From Lentisphaeria bacterium (GTDB lineage Bacteria; Verrucomicrobiota; Lentisphaeria; Victivallales; Victivallaceae): a stretch of 24,682 nucleotides of DNA. Where the stretch lies: assembly GCA_900768515.1 (NCBI GenBank), contig CAAGDG010000081.1:1-24682 (forward strand), given 5' to 3'. The first letter of the stretch is position 1, and every line of letters begins with the position of its first letter. Under the pieces are notes generated by a model, which made no database searches, was not told the origin of the DNA, and saw only the letters and a program-made list of their open reading frames with translations. A program made the position numbers and the translations under genes. Shown one piece after another: positions 14,602-22,745 of this stretch.

Positions 14602-15084
14602 ATGGCAAACAAAATGGAACGTCCCAGCTGGGATCAATACTTCATGGACATCGCCCACGTCGCGGCGACCCGGAGCAACTGCTCCCGGCGCCAGGTCGCG
14701 GCCGTGCTGGTCCGCGACTGCCGGATCATTTCGACCGGCTACAACGGCACGCCGCGCGGGGTGCGCAACTGCTCCGACGGCGGCTGCCCCCGCTGCAACT
14801 CCGACACCCCCTCCGGGACCAATCTGACCCAGTGCCTCTGCAGCCACGCCGAGGAGAATGCGATCGTCCAGGCCGCCTACCACGGCATCGCGGTCAAGGG
14901 GGCGACGCTCTACACCACCTTCAGCCCCTGCCTCCTCTGCGCGAAGATGATCATCAACGCCGGCATCGTCGAAGTGGTCTACCACCAGCACTATTCGATC
15001 GACGAAACCTCCCTCGGGCTGCTCCATGAAGGCGGCGTCGTGGTCCGCCCCCTCGAGGACGAATCCGGGGAGAAGCAATCGTGA
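14602..15084 (+). CDS. Deoxycytidylate (dCMP) deaminase, ComEB-like
   Basis: The enzyme turns dCMP into dUMP, the substrate for thymidylate synthesis. In the 160-residue protein the zinc site is His82-x-Glu84 (CSHAEENAI) with Cys110 and Cys113 (SPCLLCAK). An inserted cysteine-rich part, NCSDGGCPRC at residues 56-65 and QCLC at 77-80, resembles the second structural zinc site of ComEB and T4 dCMP deaminases. GYNGTPRGV is the usual nucleotide-binding loop. The length is typical. It starts 22 bases after the tail-anchored protein and its stop overlaps the next gene (GTGA). A related cytidine deaminase role is less likely because of the ComEB-type insert. Confidence 0.93.
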   Translation: MANKMERPSWDQYFMDIAHVAATRSNCSRRQVAAVLVRDCRIISTGYNGTPRGVRNCSDGGCPRCNSDTPSGTNLTQCLCSHAEENAIVQAAYHGIAVKGATLYTTFSPCLLCAKMIINAGIVEVVYHQHYSIDETSLGLLHEGGVVVRPLEDESGEKQS

Positions 15085-15572
15085 AAAGCAAAGATCCCGC
15101 CGCCGGCATCATGACCCTCGCCGAGGCGAAGGCGTGGCGCGAAACCCTGCGCGCCGAAGGAAAAAAACTGGTGATCACCAACGGATGCTTCGACATCCTA
15201 CACCGCGGCCACGCCGAATATCTGTACGAAAGCCGCAACCTCGGAGACGCGCTGCTGGTGCTGATCAATTCAGACGATTCGGTGCGCGCCCTCAAAGGAG
15301 CGACCCGCCCGGTGATCGACCAGTACAACCGCGCCTATCTGCTGACCGCGCTGGCGGCGGTGGACGCCGTTGTGATTTTCGACGGCGAGCGCTGCAATCG
15401 CGAACTCGCCGAACTCGCCGCCGACATCTATGTCAAAGGCGGCGATTACACGCGCGAGAAACTCGACCCCACCGAACGTGCCGCCCTCGAAAACGCCGGA
15501 ACCGAAATCTGTTTCAAACCGTTCATTCCCGGTTTTTCCACCACCACCATCATCGAACGGATCAAACGGTAG
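15081..15572 (+). CDS. rfaE2: D-glycero-beta-D-manno-heptose 1-phosphate adenylyltransferase (RfaE2/HldE C-domain type)
   Basis: The protein has 163 residues and one nucleotidyltransferase domain. VITNGCFDILHRGHAEYL carries the HxGH motif (His41, His44), and the end reads PGFSTTTIIERI. It would make ADP-heptose for LPS inner core. In E. coli this domain is fused to the kinase (HldE); here it stands alone, so a separate heptose kinase (HldA/RfaE1) is expected elsewhere. The GTG start at 15081 overlaps the dCMP deaminase stop and has GGGGAG upstream. It ends only ten bases from the zwf stop on the other strand. The similar glycerol-3-phosphate cytidylyltransferase family is a weaker alternative. 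Confidence 0.9.
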   Translation: MKSKDPAAGIMTLAEAKAWRETLRAEGKKLVITNGCFDILHRGHAEYLYESRNLGDALLVLINSDDSVRALKGATRPVIDQYNRAYLLTALAAVDAVVIFDGERCNRELAELAADIYVKGGDYTREKLDPTERAALENAGTEICFKPFIPGFSTTTIIERIKR

Positions 15573-15582
15573 GAGGCGTCCT

Positions 15583-17070
15583 TCACCTGCTCAGCGGCCG
15601 CCACTCCCGGTTTTCGGCGAAAAGCAGACGGGCGGCCGCCTCCGGGCCGTCGGATCCGGGCGCGTAATGCTGGAGCGGACAGCGCTCCCTCCACGCTTCC
15701 AGCACCGGGGTGAACAACCTCCAGCTGGCGGCGATCACGTCGCTGCGGATGAAGAGCGTCTGATCGCCCAGCATGGCATCCAGGAGCAGCCGCTCGTACG
15801 CTTCGAAACTCTCGCCCCCCGGAAGTTCACTGTACCGGAAATTCAAACTCAGCGCCCCCATGCAGAGCTTCGGTCCCGGCTGCTTGGCCTGGATGGTCAG
15901 CTCCATTCCCTCATCCGGCTGCACCTTCAGCACCAGCGTGTCCGGCTGCATATCCTCCGCCCGGACCGGCGCGAAAATCGAATGGGGCACCGGCTTGAAC
16001 ACTATCGCTATCTCGCTCCGCCGCGTCGCCAGCTTCTTGCCGGAACGCAAGTAGAAGGGGACCCCTTCCCAGCGCCAGTTGTCGATCAGAAATTTTGCGG
16101 CGACAAAGGTTTCGATTTTCGAATCCGGCGCGACCCCCGGCTCCGAACGGTACCCATCGTACTGGCCGCGCACCACATCTTTCCCGAGCTGGCTGAGATC
16201 GAACGGGCGGATCGACTGGATCAGCTTGACCTTCTCGTCGCGCACCGCCTCGGGGGAGAAACTCGCCGGCATCTCCATCGCCGACAGCGCCAGCATCTCA
16301 AGCATGTGGTTCTGGAACATATCCCGCAGCAGGCCGGACTGTTCGTAATAGCCGGCGCGATGTTCGACGCCGAGCGTCTCCGCGACGGTGATCTGAATGT
16401 GGTCGATGTAGTGCCGGTTCCAGAGCGGTTCAAAGATCAGGTTCGCGAACCGGAGCATCAGGATGTTCTGAACGGTGTCCTTGCCGAGATAGTGGTCGAT
16501 CCGGTAGATCTGGTCCTCGTTCAGATAGCGGTGCAGCAGGAGGTCGAGCGCCTCCGCGGAAGCGGTGTCGCGCCCGAACGGCTTCTCCAGCACCACATGC
16601 CGCCAGCTGGAACCATCCTCCGGTTCGCGCAGCAGACCGGCCGCGGAAAGCTGCTCAATGATCGCCGGATAGAGACTCGCCGGCATCGCCAGATAGATGG
16701 TCCGGTTGGAAGGCAGGTCGCTGCCCGCTTCAAGCCGGTCCAGCACGGCCCCGAGCTCCCGGTAGAATCCGGGATCGCCGTAGTCGCCCGCCACATAATG
16801 AACGTGAGAGAGAAATGCGTCGATCACAGCCGGCTCTCCGGCAAGTTCCGTCCGGATATGGTCCCGGAAACCATCGTCGCTGTAGACGGTCCGGGCACAG
16901 CCGACAATCCGGGATCCCTCGTGCAGCATCCCCCGCCGAAACAGGTGGAACAGCGCCGGAAACAGCTTCCGCCGGGCCAGATCCCCGGACGCCCCGAAGA
17001 TCACCAGCGCTCCAGGTGCGGGACTGACCTCGATACAGAAACTCCCCCGCCAGTAGTTGTTCTCAAGCAT
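15583..17070 (-). CDS. zwf: Glucose-6-phosphate 1-dehydrogenase
   Basis: The enzyme oxidises glucose-6-phosphate to 6-phosphogluconolactone, making NADPH at the entry to the oxidative pentose phosphate route. The 495-residue protein has the nucleotide-binding GASGDLARRKL (26-36), EKPFG (161-165) and the substrate-binding, catalytic RIDHYLGK (189-196). Length is normal. The ATG at 17070 follows AAGGAG by seven bases; a longer in-frame start at 17118 is rejected since it overlaps the upstream gap and lacks homology. It is the last gene of the hisC unit. The neighbours share no obvious pathway with it. Confidence 0.97.
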   Translation of the reverse strand: MLENNYWRGSFCIEVSPAPGALVIFGASGDLARRKLFPALFHLFRRGMLHEGSRIVGCARTVYSDDGFRDHIRTELAGEPAVIDAFLSHVHYVAGDYGDPGFYRELGAVLDRLEAGSDLPSNRTIYLAMPASLYPAIIEQLSAAGLLREPEDGSSWRHVVLEKPFGRDTASAEALDLLLHRYLNEDQIYRIDHYLGKDTVQNILMLRFANLIFEPLWNRHYIDHIQITVAETLGVEHRAGYYEQSGLLRDMFQNHMLEMLALSAMEMPASFSPEAVRDEKVKLIQSIRPFDLSQLGKDVVRGQYDGYRSEPGVAPDSKIETFVAAKFLIDNWRWEGVPFYLRSGKKLATRRSEIAIVFKPVPHSIFAPVRAEDMQPDTLVLKVQPDEGMELTIQAKQPGPKLCMGALSLNFRYSELPGGESFEAYERLLLDAMLGDQTLFIRSDVIAASWRLFTPVLEAWRERCPLQHYAPGSDGPEAAARLLFAENREWRPLSR

Positions 17071-17121
17071 GATGAAACTCCTTCCCGCGCCCCGTGGCGC
17101 AGCGCGTTTTCCCGCCACCGG

Positions 17122-17943
17122 TCAAGGTTTCTTTCGATCCGGACGGTCGCCGACCGGAAGCGAACCGACGTCGTAAAGCAGTTCGTAAAACACGGAGGAA
17201 CGCAGTTTCTCCAGAAAATTCCGGACCGTTTCCGGCGGCTCCTCCGCTGTCAGCGCCTCCCGGAAAAAACTCAACGGATAACTTCCGGCGGTCACAGTGC
17301 GCAGAGTCGGCGCCACCCCGTCCACCGCGGCGGCTTTGACCGCCACCGGCGCTTCCGGATGGTAGAGCGCCGCTCCGACCGCCTCCGGATTGGCCGAGAC
17401 GATCAGCACCAGTTCCGGCGCGGATCCCAGTTCAAAGATTCCGACCGGCCGGGAACCGTCCCCGAAAAAAAACGACCGGAAGCGCAACCCGTCCGGACGG
17501 GGCGGCTTGACTGCAAAACGCTGAATGTCGGTCTCTTTCTGCAAGGTGTATTCGCTCCAGACCGGGCGGGCCGCCCGGAACAGCTTCCGCACCCCCTCCT
17601 GCGAAAAACCCTCCACCGGATTGGAACTGTTGAGATAAAACACCAGTGCTTCCACCGCGTAGACCATCCGGCGGCCGCGAAACTCCTCCGGCACCCCGGA
17701 GCGCTCCAGCAGCACCAGATCGACCTCCCCGGAGGCCAGCAGCCGGAGCGCCTCCCCGACGCCGCTCGAACGGATTGAAAGTTCAAGAGCAGGATCGGCC
17801 AGCGCCTCCGACAATGCGAGCTGCCGAACCGCGGTGTCCCCGCCGGGAACCGCATCGGCAATCCGCAGCGTTCCTCCCGCCGCAGGCAACGCGAACAGCA
17901 GAAAAACCAGTGCGTCGCGCAATCCTCTTCCGAACCGGTTCAC
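17122..17943 (-). CDS. Secreted phosphate-binding-protein-like (PstS-like) protein
   Basis: This 273-residue protein has an N-terminal signal (LRDALVFLLFALPAAGG) and a fold like periplasmic substrate-binding proteins: LRIADAVPGGDTAVRQL, then GVGEALRLLASGEVDLVLLERSG, a strand-turn pattern seen in PstS-type domains. Later ALVFYLNSSNPVEGFSQEGVRKLFRA resembles the hinge 'vvvn-sNPv--lt-e-l-kif' of phosphate-binding proteins. The ligand is not known; no ABC permease or ATPase is nearby. Two GTG starts exist: the one at 17949 overlaps the hisC stop but sits one base from the GGAG; the one at 17943 has a seven-base spacing and is preferred. Confidence 0.8.
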   Translation of the reverse strand: MNRFGRGLRDALVFLLFALPAAGGTLRIADAVPGGDTAVRQLALSEALADPALELSIRSSGVGEALRLLASGEVDLVLLERSGVPEEFRGRRMVYAVEALVFYLNSSNPVEGFSQEGVRKLFRAARPVWSEYTLQKETDIQRFAVKPPRPDGLRFRSFFFGDGSRPVGIFELGSAPELVLIVSANPEAVGAALYHPEAPVAVKAAAVDGVAPTLRTVTAGSYPLSFFREALTAEEPPETVRNFLEKLRSSVFYELLYDVGSLPVGDRPDRKKP

Positions 17944-17945
17944 GG

Positions 17946-19004
17946 TCACTCTCCGTACAGATCGCCGGTAACCTCCAGCAGCCGCTCGGTCTCCTCCGGC
18001 GTACCGACCGTGATCCGGACGAAACGCCCGGTCACCGGTCCCGGGAAATAGCGGACCAGAATCGCCTGCTCGCGCAGCTTCCGGAACAGTCCCTCGCCGT
18101 CCCCGTCCGGAGGCGCTGCAAACACGAAGTTGGTTTCGGACGGGACCACGTCAAACCCCAGCTCCAGCAGCCGCTCCGAAAGCCGCCGCCGGGTCGCCCT
18201 GACCCTGGCACAGCAGTCGCGCAGATATCCCCGGTCGAGAAACGCCGCCAGGCCGAGCGTCTGGGTCAGCCGGTCGAGATTGTAGGAGTCCTTGAGCTTC
18301 ATCAGTCCGGCAATCAGCGGAGCCGCCCCGACTGCGAACCCGAGCCGGAGACCGGCCAGCGAATAGCTCTTCGAAAAGGTCCGGGACACCAGCACATTCT
18401 CATAACGGCGGGCAAACTCCATGCAGTTGTCGTCGGCAAAATCCGCGTAGGCTTCATCAAACATCACAATCCCGTCGAATTCCCGGCAGATCCGTTCCAT
18501 CTCCCGGCGGTCGAAGCTGTTCCCGGTCGGAGCGTTCGGACGCGTAATCATCAGCAGATTCGCGCCGGACGCCTGCTCCAGCACATCCGCCGGCAGCGAA
18601 AAGTCGACCGGATCAAGTGCAATCCGGATCACCGGCGCCCCCTGCATGTGCGCAAGTTCCGGATAGAGCGAATAGCTCGGATCCAGACAGGCCACCGGCT
18701 TCGCCGGCGAAGTGAACGCCCGGAACGTCATGGTCAGAATGTCATCGGAACCATTCCCCGCAATCACATTCTCCCGCGACACGCCAAACTCCGCGGCGAT
18801 CGCGTCGCGCAATGCGTCGGAAGAAGGATCCGGATAGAGTCGGAGCTGCGAAAAATCAAACGTCCGCAGCGCTTCCCGGACCCGCGGTGACGGCGGATAG
18901 GGATTCTCATTGGTGTTGAGCTTGATCAGATTGGGAATCTTCGGCTGCTCACCGGGGACATACCCCTTCATCGCATCGATTTCAGGGCGGAAATAGGATT
19001 TCAT
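17946..19004 (-). CDS. hisC: Histidinol-phosphate aminotransferase
   Basis: The enzyme is a class I/II PLP aminotransferase of histidine synthesis that transfers an amino group to imidazole-acetol phosphate. The 352-residue protein has LNTNENPYPPSP (29-40), an HisC hallmark, Asn157 (RPNAPTG), Asp183 (MFDEAY), and the PLP lysine Lys212 in SRTFSKSYSLAGLRLG. The ATG at 19004 lies eight bases after GGAG; a TTG further up (19022) is rejected. A promoter is present at 19067-19095. No other his genes are in the window, so HisC is separate from a his operon here. Such enzymes can also act on tyrosine or phenylalanine precursors. Confidence 0.93.
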   Translation of the reverse strand: MKSYFRPEIDAMKGYVPGEQPKIPNLIKLNTNENPYPPSPRVREALRTFDFSQLRLYPDPSSDALRDAIAAEFGVSRENVIAGNGSDDILTMTFRAFTSPAKPVACLDPSYSLYPELAHMQGAPVIRIALDPVDFSLPADVLEQASGANLLMITRPNAPTGNSFDRREMERICREFDGIVMFDEAYADFADDNCMEFARRYENVLVSRTFSKSYSLAGLRLGFAVGAAPLIAGLMKLKDSYNLDRLTQTLGLAAFLDRGYLRDCCARVRATRRRLSERLLELGFDVVPSETNFVFAAPPDGDGEGLFRKLREQAILVRYFPGPVTGRFVRITVGTPEETERLLEVTGDLYGE

Positions 19005-19066
19005 CGGAACTTCTCCAGTCAATTTGATTCCAGTACCGGACGGCCCTCGCAGACCTCCGCCGGTTT

Positions 19067-19095
19067 AATATATCCTTCGCCCGGGTGATTTGCAA
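19067..19095 (-). promoter_or_regulatory. Promoter for hisC
   Basis: On the minus strand TTGCAA (19095-19090) and TATATT (19072-19067) are 17 bases apart, matching the tig and 14022 promoters. RNA would start near 19060, giving a leader of about 56 bases. Confidence 0.7.
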
Positions 19096-19134
19096 TCCGG
19101 ATTTTCCCCCGGCGCACTCCCCCCCCGCCAATTC

Positions 19135-19914
19135 TCAGAAGAGCGCCGCCTCCAGCCGACCGAGCAGCTCGTAAACCAGACGTTCAAAATCCGCGAAACT
19201 TTCCGCGGAAGGAACCAGGGCCAAAACCGAGAACCGCCCCTGACGACCGGGAAGCGCCGCCGGCGCCGGAAACGCCTCCACCCCGAACTTCCGGGCGAAC
19301 TGCATCAGCCGCGGCAGATGGAACGCCTCCGAAACCAGAATCACCCGACCGCCGAGATCCCGAAAAGCCCGCACCTCGGCACGGGAGTTCATCGCGCCGT
19401 CAATAAGAATCACCCGCTCCGACGGAACCGCGTAAAGCTCCAGCGCCGCCCGCGCCGCTTCCAGCCGCATCCCGGGCGGAGCGGAATCCTCGGCAACGGA
19501 GACCGCCACCCGGTACGGGATGCCGCGCCGCGAAAGAAGAGCGGCCACCCGGCCCGCCTCCCGGAGCCGCAGCTCCATCCCGTCGTTGAAACGGCACGCC
19601 GGCGGAATCGATTCATCCGGAAAAAATCCGGAGCCGGCCACCGCGATCAGAAACTCCCGGTCCTCTCCCGGATCGAACTTCTCCGCGGAAAAGGGACGGT
19701 ATCCGGAGGAGTAAAAACGCAGCAGCGGGGAACCCGCGACTCCCGCAAACAGCAGAAACCCCGTCGCGGCAAGAATCATCCACCACCCGATCCGGCGGCA
19801 GCGCTCCGAACCCCGGCGGCGCGCCAGACAGAGTCCGACCGCCAGCACCAGCAGCGCCAGCGGCATCGGAAACAGCAGCCGGGCCACCAGTTTTTTCAGA
19901 ATCAGCAGAAACAC
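19135..19914 (-). CDS. elyC: ElyC/YdcF-like DUF218 membrane protein
   Basis: The 259-residue protein begins with MFLLILKKLVARLLFPMPLA and has two membrane helices before a DUF218 domain. The start and the later HLPRLMQFARKFGVEAFPAPA closely recall E. coli ElyC, where HLPRAMIFF---GL-PLPAPA occurs (from memory). ElyC is an envelope factor linked to lipid-carrier and peptidoglycan homeostasis. The domain lies in the periplasm. The GTG at 19914 follows GGGAG by seven bases and lies 21 bases after arnC. The usual glycine-rich start of the DUF218 domain reads FLIAVAGSGF here. Placement after arnT/arnC suggests a link to undecaprenyl-phosphate use. Confidence 0.85.
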   Translation of the reverse strand: MFLLILKKLVARLLFPMPLALLVLAVGLCLARRRGSERCRRIGWWMILAATGFLLFAGVAGSPLLRFYSSGYRPFSAEKFDPGEDREFLIAVAGSGFFPDESIPPACRFNDGMELRLREAGRVAALLSRRGIPYRVAVSVAEDSAPPGMRLEAARAALELYAVPSERVILIDGAMNSRAEVRAFRDLGGRVILVSEAFHLPRLMQFARKFGVEAFPAPAALPGRQGRFSVLALVPSAESFADFERLVYELLGRLEAALF

Positions 19915-19935
19915 CGCCGCACTCCCGGTCAGCGC

Positions 19936-20898
19936 CTACTGCTCTCTGCGGCCGACGATCTCTTCGATGAAATAGCGGGGCCGCGCCCGGACGTCGGTGT
20001 AGATCCGCCCGATATACTCCCCGATCATGCCGATTCCGATCATCTGCACCCCGGTGAAGAAGAAGAGCACCGCAAACAGCGTGAACACTCCGCCGGCCGA
20101 CCAGACCTCGCCGTCGGACATCAGCCGGCGGACAATGATGTAGACACTCAGCAGAAATCCGCAGAAACTGCAGAACAGACCGAAATAGGTCAGCATCCGC
20201 AGAGGCGCGGTGGTCATGCAGGTCAAAAGATTGAACTGCAGGTTGATCAGCTTCCAGAGCGAGTATTTCGACACACCGACCGCCCGTTCGCAGTGCGCGA
20301 CCGGAATTTCGCAGGTGTTCCGCGCAAAACTGTTTCCGAGCACCGGGATGAAAGTGCTCCGTTCGTTGCACTGGAGCATCGCGTCAACCACATGCCGGCG
20401 GTAGGCCCGCAGCATGCAGCCGTAATCCTTCATCTTGACACCGGTCGCCTTCTGCGCGACCCGGTTCACGATTTTGGAGGCGACCCGGCGGAACAGGGTG
20501 TCCTTCCGATTCTGCCGGATTGTTCCGACCACGTCATTGCCCTCTTCCGCGGCGGCGATCAGCTTCGGAATCTCCTCCGGCGGATTCTGAAGATCCGCGT
20601 CCAGCGTCACCACCAGATCCCCGCGCACCAGCGAAAATCCGGCCATGATCGCGGAGTGCTGCCCGTAATTGCGGTTCAGAATGCAGCTGACCACCTCTCC
20701 GGGTCGCGCTTCACTGGCCTTCTTCATGATCTCGGCGGAACGATCCCGGCTGCCGTCATCCACCAGGATGAATTCAAACTTCCGGCCGCAGCCGTCGAGC
20801 GTCTTCAGCGTCCGGTCGATCAGCTCCTGGAGGCACCCCTCCTCGTTGTAGACCGGAACCACAACCGACACGTATTCCACATGATTCGTATGCTTCAT
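19936..20898 (-). CDS. arnC: Undecaprenyl-phosphate 4-deoxy-4-formamido-L-arabinose transferase (ArnC-like)
   Basis: ArnC moves formylated L-Ara4N from UDP to undecaprenyl phosphate at the inner membrane. The 320-residue GT2 enzyme has VVVPVYNEE, VDDGSRDRS, the DAD metal site (100-102) in LDADLQNPPEEIP, and two C-terminal membrane helices (about 236-257 and 270-292). The run LNRNYGQHSAIMAGF, DYGCMLRAYRRH, NERSTFIPVL and RIYTDVRARPRYF agrees closely with E. coli ArnC as I recall it, and length is nearly equal (322 in E. coli). The ATG at 20898 overlaps the arnT stop (ATGA). Related GtrB or DPM1-type glucosyl/mannosyl transferases are the alternative, but context with arnB and arnT favours ArnC. 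Confidence 0.9.
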   Translation of the reverse strand: MKHTNHVEYVSVVVPVYNEEGCLQELIDRTLKTLDGCGRKFEFILVDDGSRDRSAEIMKKASEARPGEVVSCILNRNYGQHSAIMAGFSLVRGDLVVTLDADLQNPPEEIPKLIAAAEEGNDVVGTIRQNRKDTLFRRVASKIVNRVAQKATGVKMKDYGCMLRAYRRHVVDAMLQCNERSTFIPVLGNSFARNTCEIPVAHCERAVGVSKYSLWKLINLQFNLLTCMTTAPLRMLTYFGLFCSFCGFLLSVYIIVRRLMSDGEVWSAGGVFTLFAVLFFFTGVQMIGIGMIGEYIGRIYTDVRARPRYFIEEIVGRREQ

Positions 20899-22742
20899 TT
20901 CTCCAACTCCTTGCCGGACTGCTCCGGATTCTCCTGCGGGACCTGCAGCAACCAGACCCGCCATTTCTTGGACCGGCTGGGTATCGCATTTTCCTTCCGC
21001 TCATCAAATGAGGGCTGAGCCACAACGAGAGGAAGCCTCAACTCTCCGGCCGCCCGGCCCAGACTCCGGAGGTTCCGTTCCCGGTCCTGAGAGAAGATCG
21101 CAACCTGCCGGCCGCGATTCTCATCCAGAAACGACCGGAACAATTCCAGCGCCTTTTCATAACTTCTCCGCTCCGCCTCTTCCCGGCTCAACTTCGGTCC
21201 GGTCGCATCGCGCGACAGTCTTACCGAGGTGTCCCGGGTCGGGCGCGGCATATCCAGATAGAACAGAAACTTCGGATCGCTCTGGGTCTGCCAGAAGAAA
21301 ATCGATTCCGGCGGAATCCCGACCAGCGCGGTCTTGAGCCGGAGGTGAAACGGCTTCTCGGTCCGGTAGATCGTGAAGGACGGCATCACACAGCTGAACA
21401 CCGTCACCATCGCAATCGCTCCGCCCAGCACCGTCGAACTCAAACGCGAGGGCATCCCGGTCCAACGCTCCGTCCAGTTGCCGGGCTGATTGTCGCGCAG
21501 CATCGTGGAGAGAATCAGCACCCCGGCCACCGGCAGCGCAATTACCAGCAGCAGCGGCGGCTCCATCGGAACAAAACGCCCCCAGAGCGGAAGAGCGATC
21601 AGACTGGCCACCCCGAGCGAACCGGCGACGATCACCAGAATCCGCATCAGCCACACCGCCCGCCGGTTCCACTCCGCCAGTCCATACGCGGAATTCAGCC
21701 CGTACGCACCCAGCAGCGCACAGAAGGGCGCCACCGGCAGAATGTAATACCACCTGCGCGAACTCGACAGCGTGAAAAGCAGAAACATCAGCAGCGTCCC
21801 GACCATCAGCTCCCGGACACGCATCGGAAGCTGCTTCCAGTTCCGCACCAGTCCGACGATTCCGACACCGATCAGAAGCACCCAGGGGAGCAGCACCCGC
21901 GGCAACTCATATAGATAAATGTAGATCGGATCCTTGTGGTCGAAGGCGCGGAACACCCGCACCACATTCTCCCGCCAGACCAGTTCCAGTCCGGAGAGCG
22001 GATTGGCCTCCGGCGGCCGGTGCGGCGGAACCAGCGGCGTCACCGACGCAATGTAAAGCGGCCCCAGGTAAACCAGCGACGCCAGCACAAACGCCGCAAA
22101 ATTCGAGAATTTCAAATGCTTCTTCCACCGGTTCTCCATCAGCAGGTGGGGAGCGATCACCACCACCGGCATCACCAGCGCCGGCAGCCCCTTGGTCAGC
22201 GCTCCGAGAAAACAGATCAGATAGAAGAGCAGATAGTGGAAAAATTTCGCCCGCTCCTCCACCCGGTAGAACCAGGCGACCGCAACCGTGATCGCCGCAA
22301 GATTGGCGGCGTCGGCCGCCGCGGTTCTGCTCCAGAAAAGAAACCCGTAACAGGAGAGCAGCATCCAACCTGCCAGCAGCGCGGTCCGCTTGTCGAAGAG
22401 CGTCTTGCCGAGCGAAACGACGCCGTACAGCGCAGCCAGTCCCGCCAGGGCGCTCGGAATCCGGACCACCAGTTCATCCATCCCCCCCAGAAGCACCGCA
22501 AAGGGCAGAATCAGCCAGTAGGAGAGCTGCGGCTTGTCGAAATAGATCACCCAGTTCAGCGACGGATGGAGCCAGTCCCCGGAAAGCAGCATCTCCCGGG
22601 CCACCTCCGCCCAACGCTCCTCGGAGGCCCAGAGCGCGTTGTGCCCGAGAAACAGAAACAGCGCGAGCACCGCAAATGCCCAGAAGAAGAATTCGCTCCG
22701 GCGCGACACCTCTCCGCCGTGTATTTCCAGATCATTCTTCAT
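20895..22742 (-). CDS. arnT: ArnT-like GT83/PMT-family glycosyltransferase
   Basis: ArnT-type enzymes transfer L-Ara4N from the undecaprenyl carrier to lipid A phosphate on the periplasmic face. The 615-residue protein has about twelve hydrophobic segments. The N-terminal loop EERWAEVAREMLLSGDW with NWVIYFDKPQLSYW matches the GT-C (PMT/ArnT) signature, and GALTKGLPALVMPVVV fits ArnT's LTKGF-ALA-P. The usual DE motif of the first loop is EE here (Glu41, Glu42). A C-terminal soluble part (about 480-615) carries a Rossmann-like domain as in ArnT. GGGGAG lies ten bases before the ATG. It sits between arnB and arnC, though the acceptor sugar and lipid are not proven; other PMT-type donors are possible. 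Confidence 0.85.
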   Translation of the reverse strand: MKNDLEIHGGEVSRRSEFFFWAFAVLALFLFLGHNALWASEERWAEVAREMLLSGDWLHPSLNWVIYFDKPQLSYWLILPFAVLLGGMDELVVRIPSALAGLAALYGVVSLGKTLFDKRTALLAGWMLLSCYGFLFWSRTAAADAANLAAITVAVAWFYRVEERAKFFHYLLFYLICFLGALTKGLPALVMPVVVIAPHLLMENRWKKHLKFSNFAAFVLASLVYLGPLYIASVTPLVPPHRPPEANPLSGLELVWRENVVRVFRAFDHKDPIYIYLYELPRVLLPWVLLIGVGIVGLVRNWKQLPMRVRELMVGTLLMFLLFTLSSSRRWYYILPVAPFCALLGAYGLNSAYGLAEWNRRAVWLMRILVIVAGSLGVASLIALPLWGRFVPMEPPLLLVIALPVAGVLILSTMLRDNQPGNWTERWTGMPSRLSSTVLGGAIAMVTVFSCVMPSFTIYRTEKPFHLRLKTALVGIPPESIFFWQTQSDPKFLFYLDMPRPTRDTSVRLSRDATGPKLSREEAERRSYEKALELFRSFLDENRGRQVAIFSQDRERNLRSLGRAAGELRLPLVVAQPSFDERKENAIPSRSKKWRVWLLQVPQENPEQSGKELEK

Positions 22743-22745
22743 CGG

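Noticed and set aside
15430..17778. 782-codon plus-strand open frame opposite zwf and its neighbour
   Set aside because: Antisense shadow of zwf and the PstS-like gene, with low-complexity R/P/H composition.
19119..19126. C8 run near the end of the ElyC-like gene as a slippery phase-variable tract
   Set aside because: It lies after the stop codon and just outside the hisC promoter, so length changes would not shift a reading frame; its effect, if any, is unknown.
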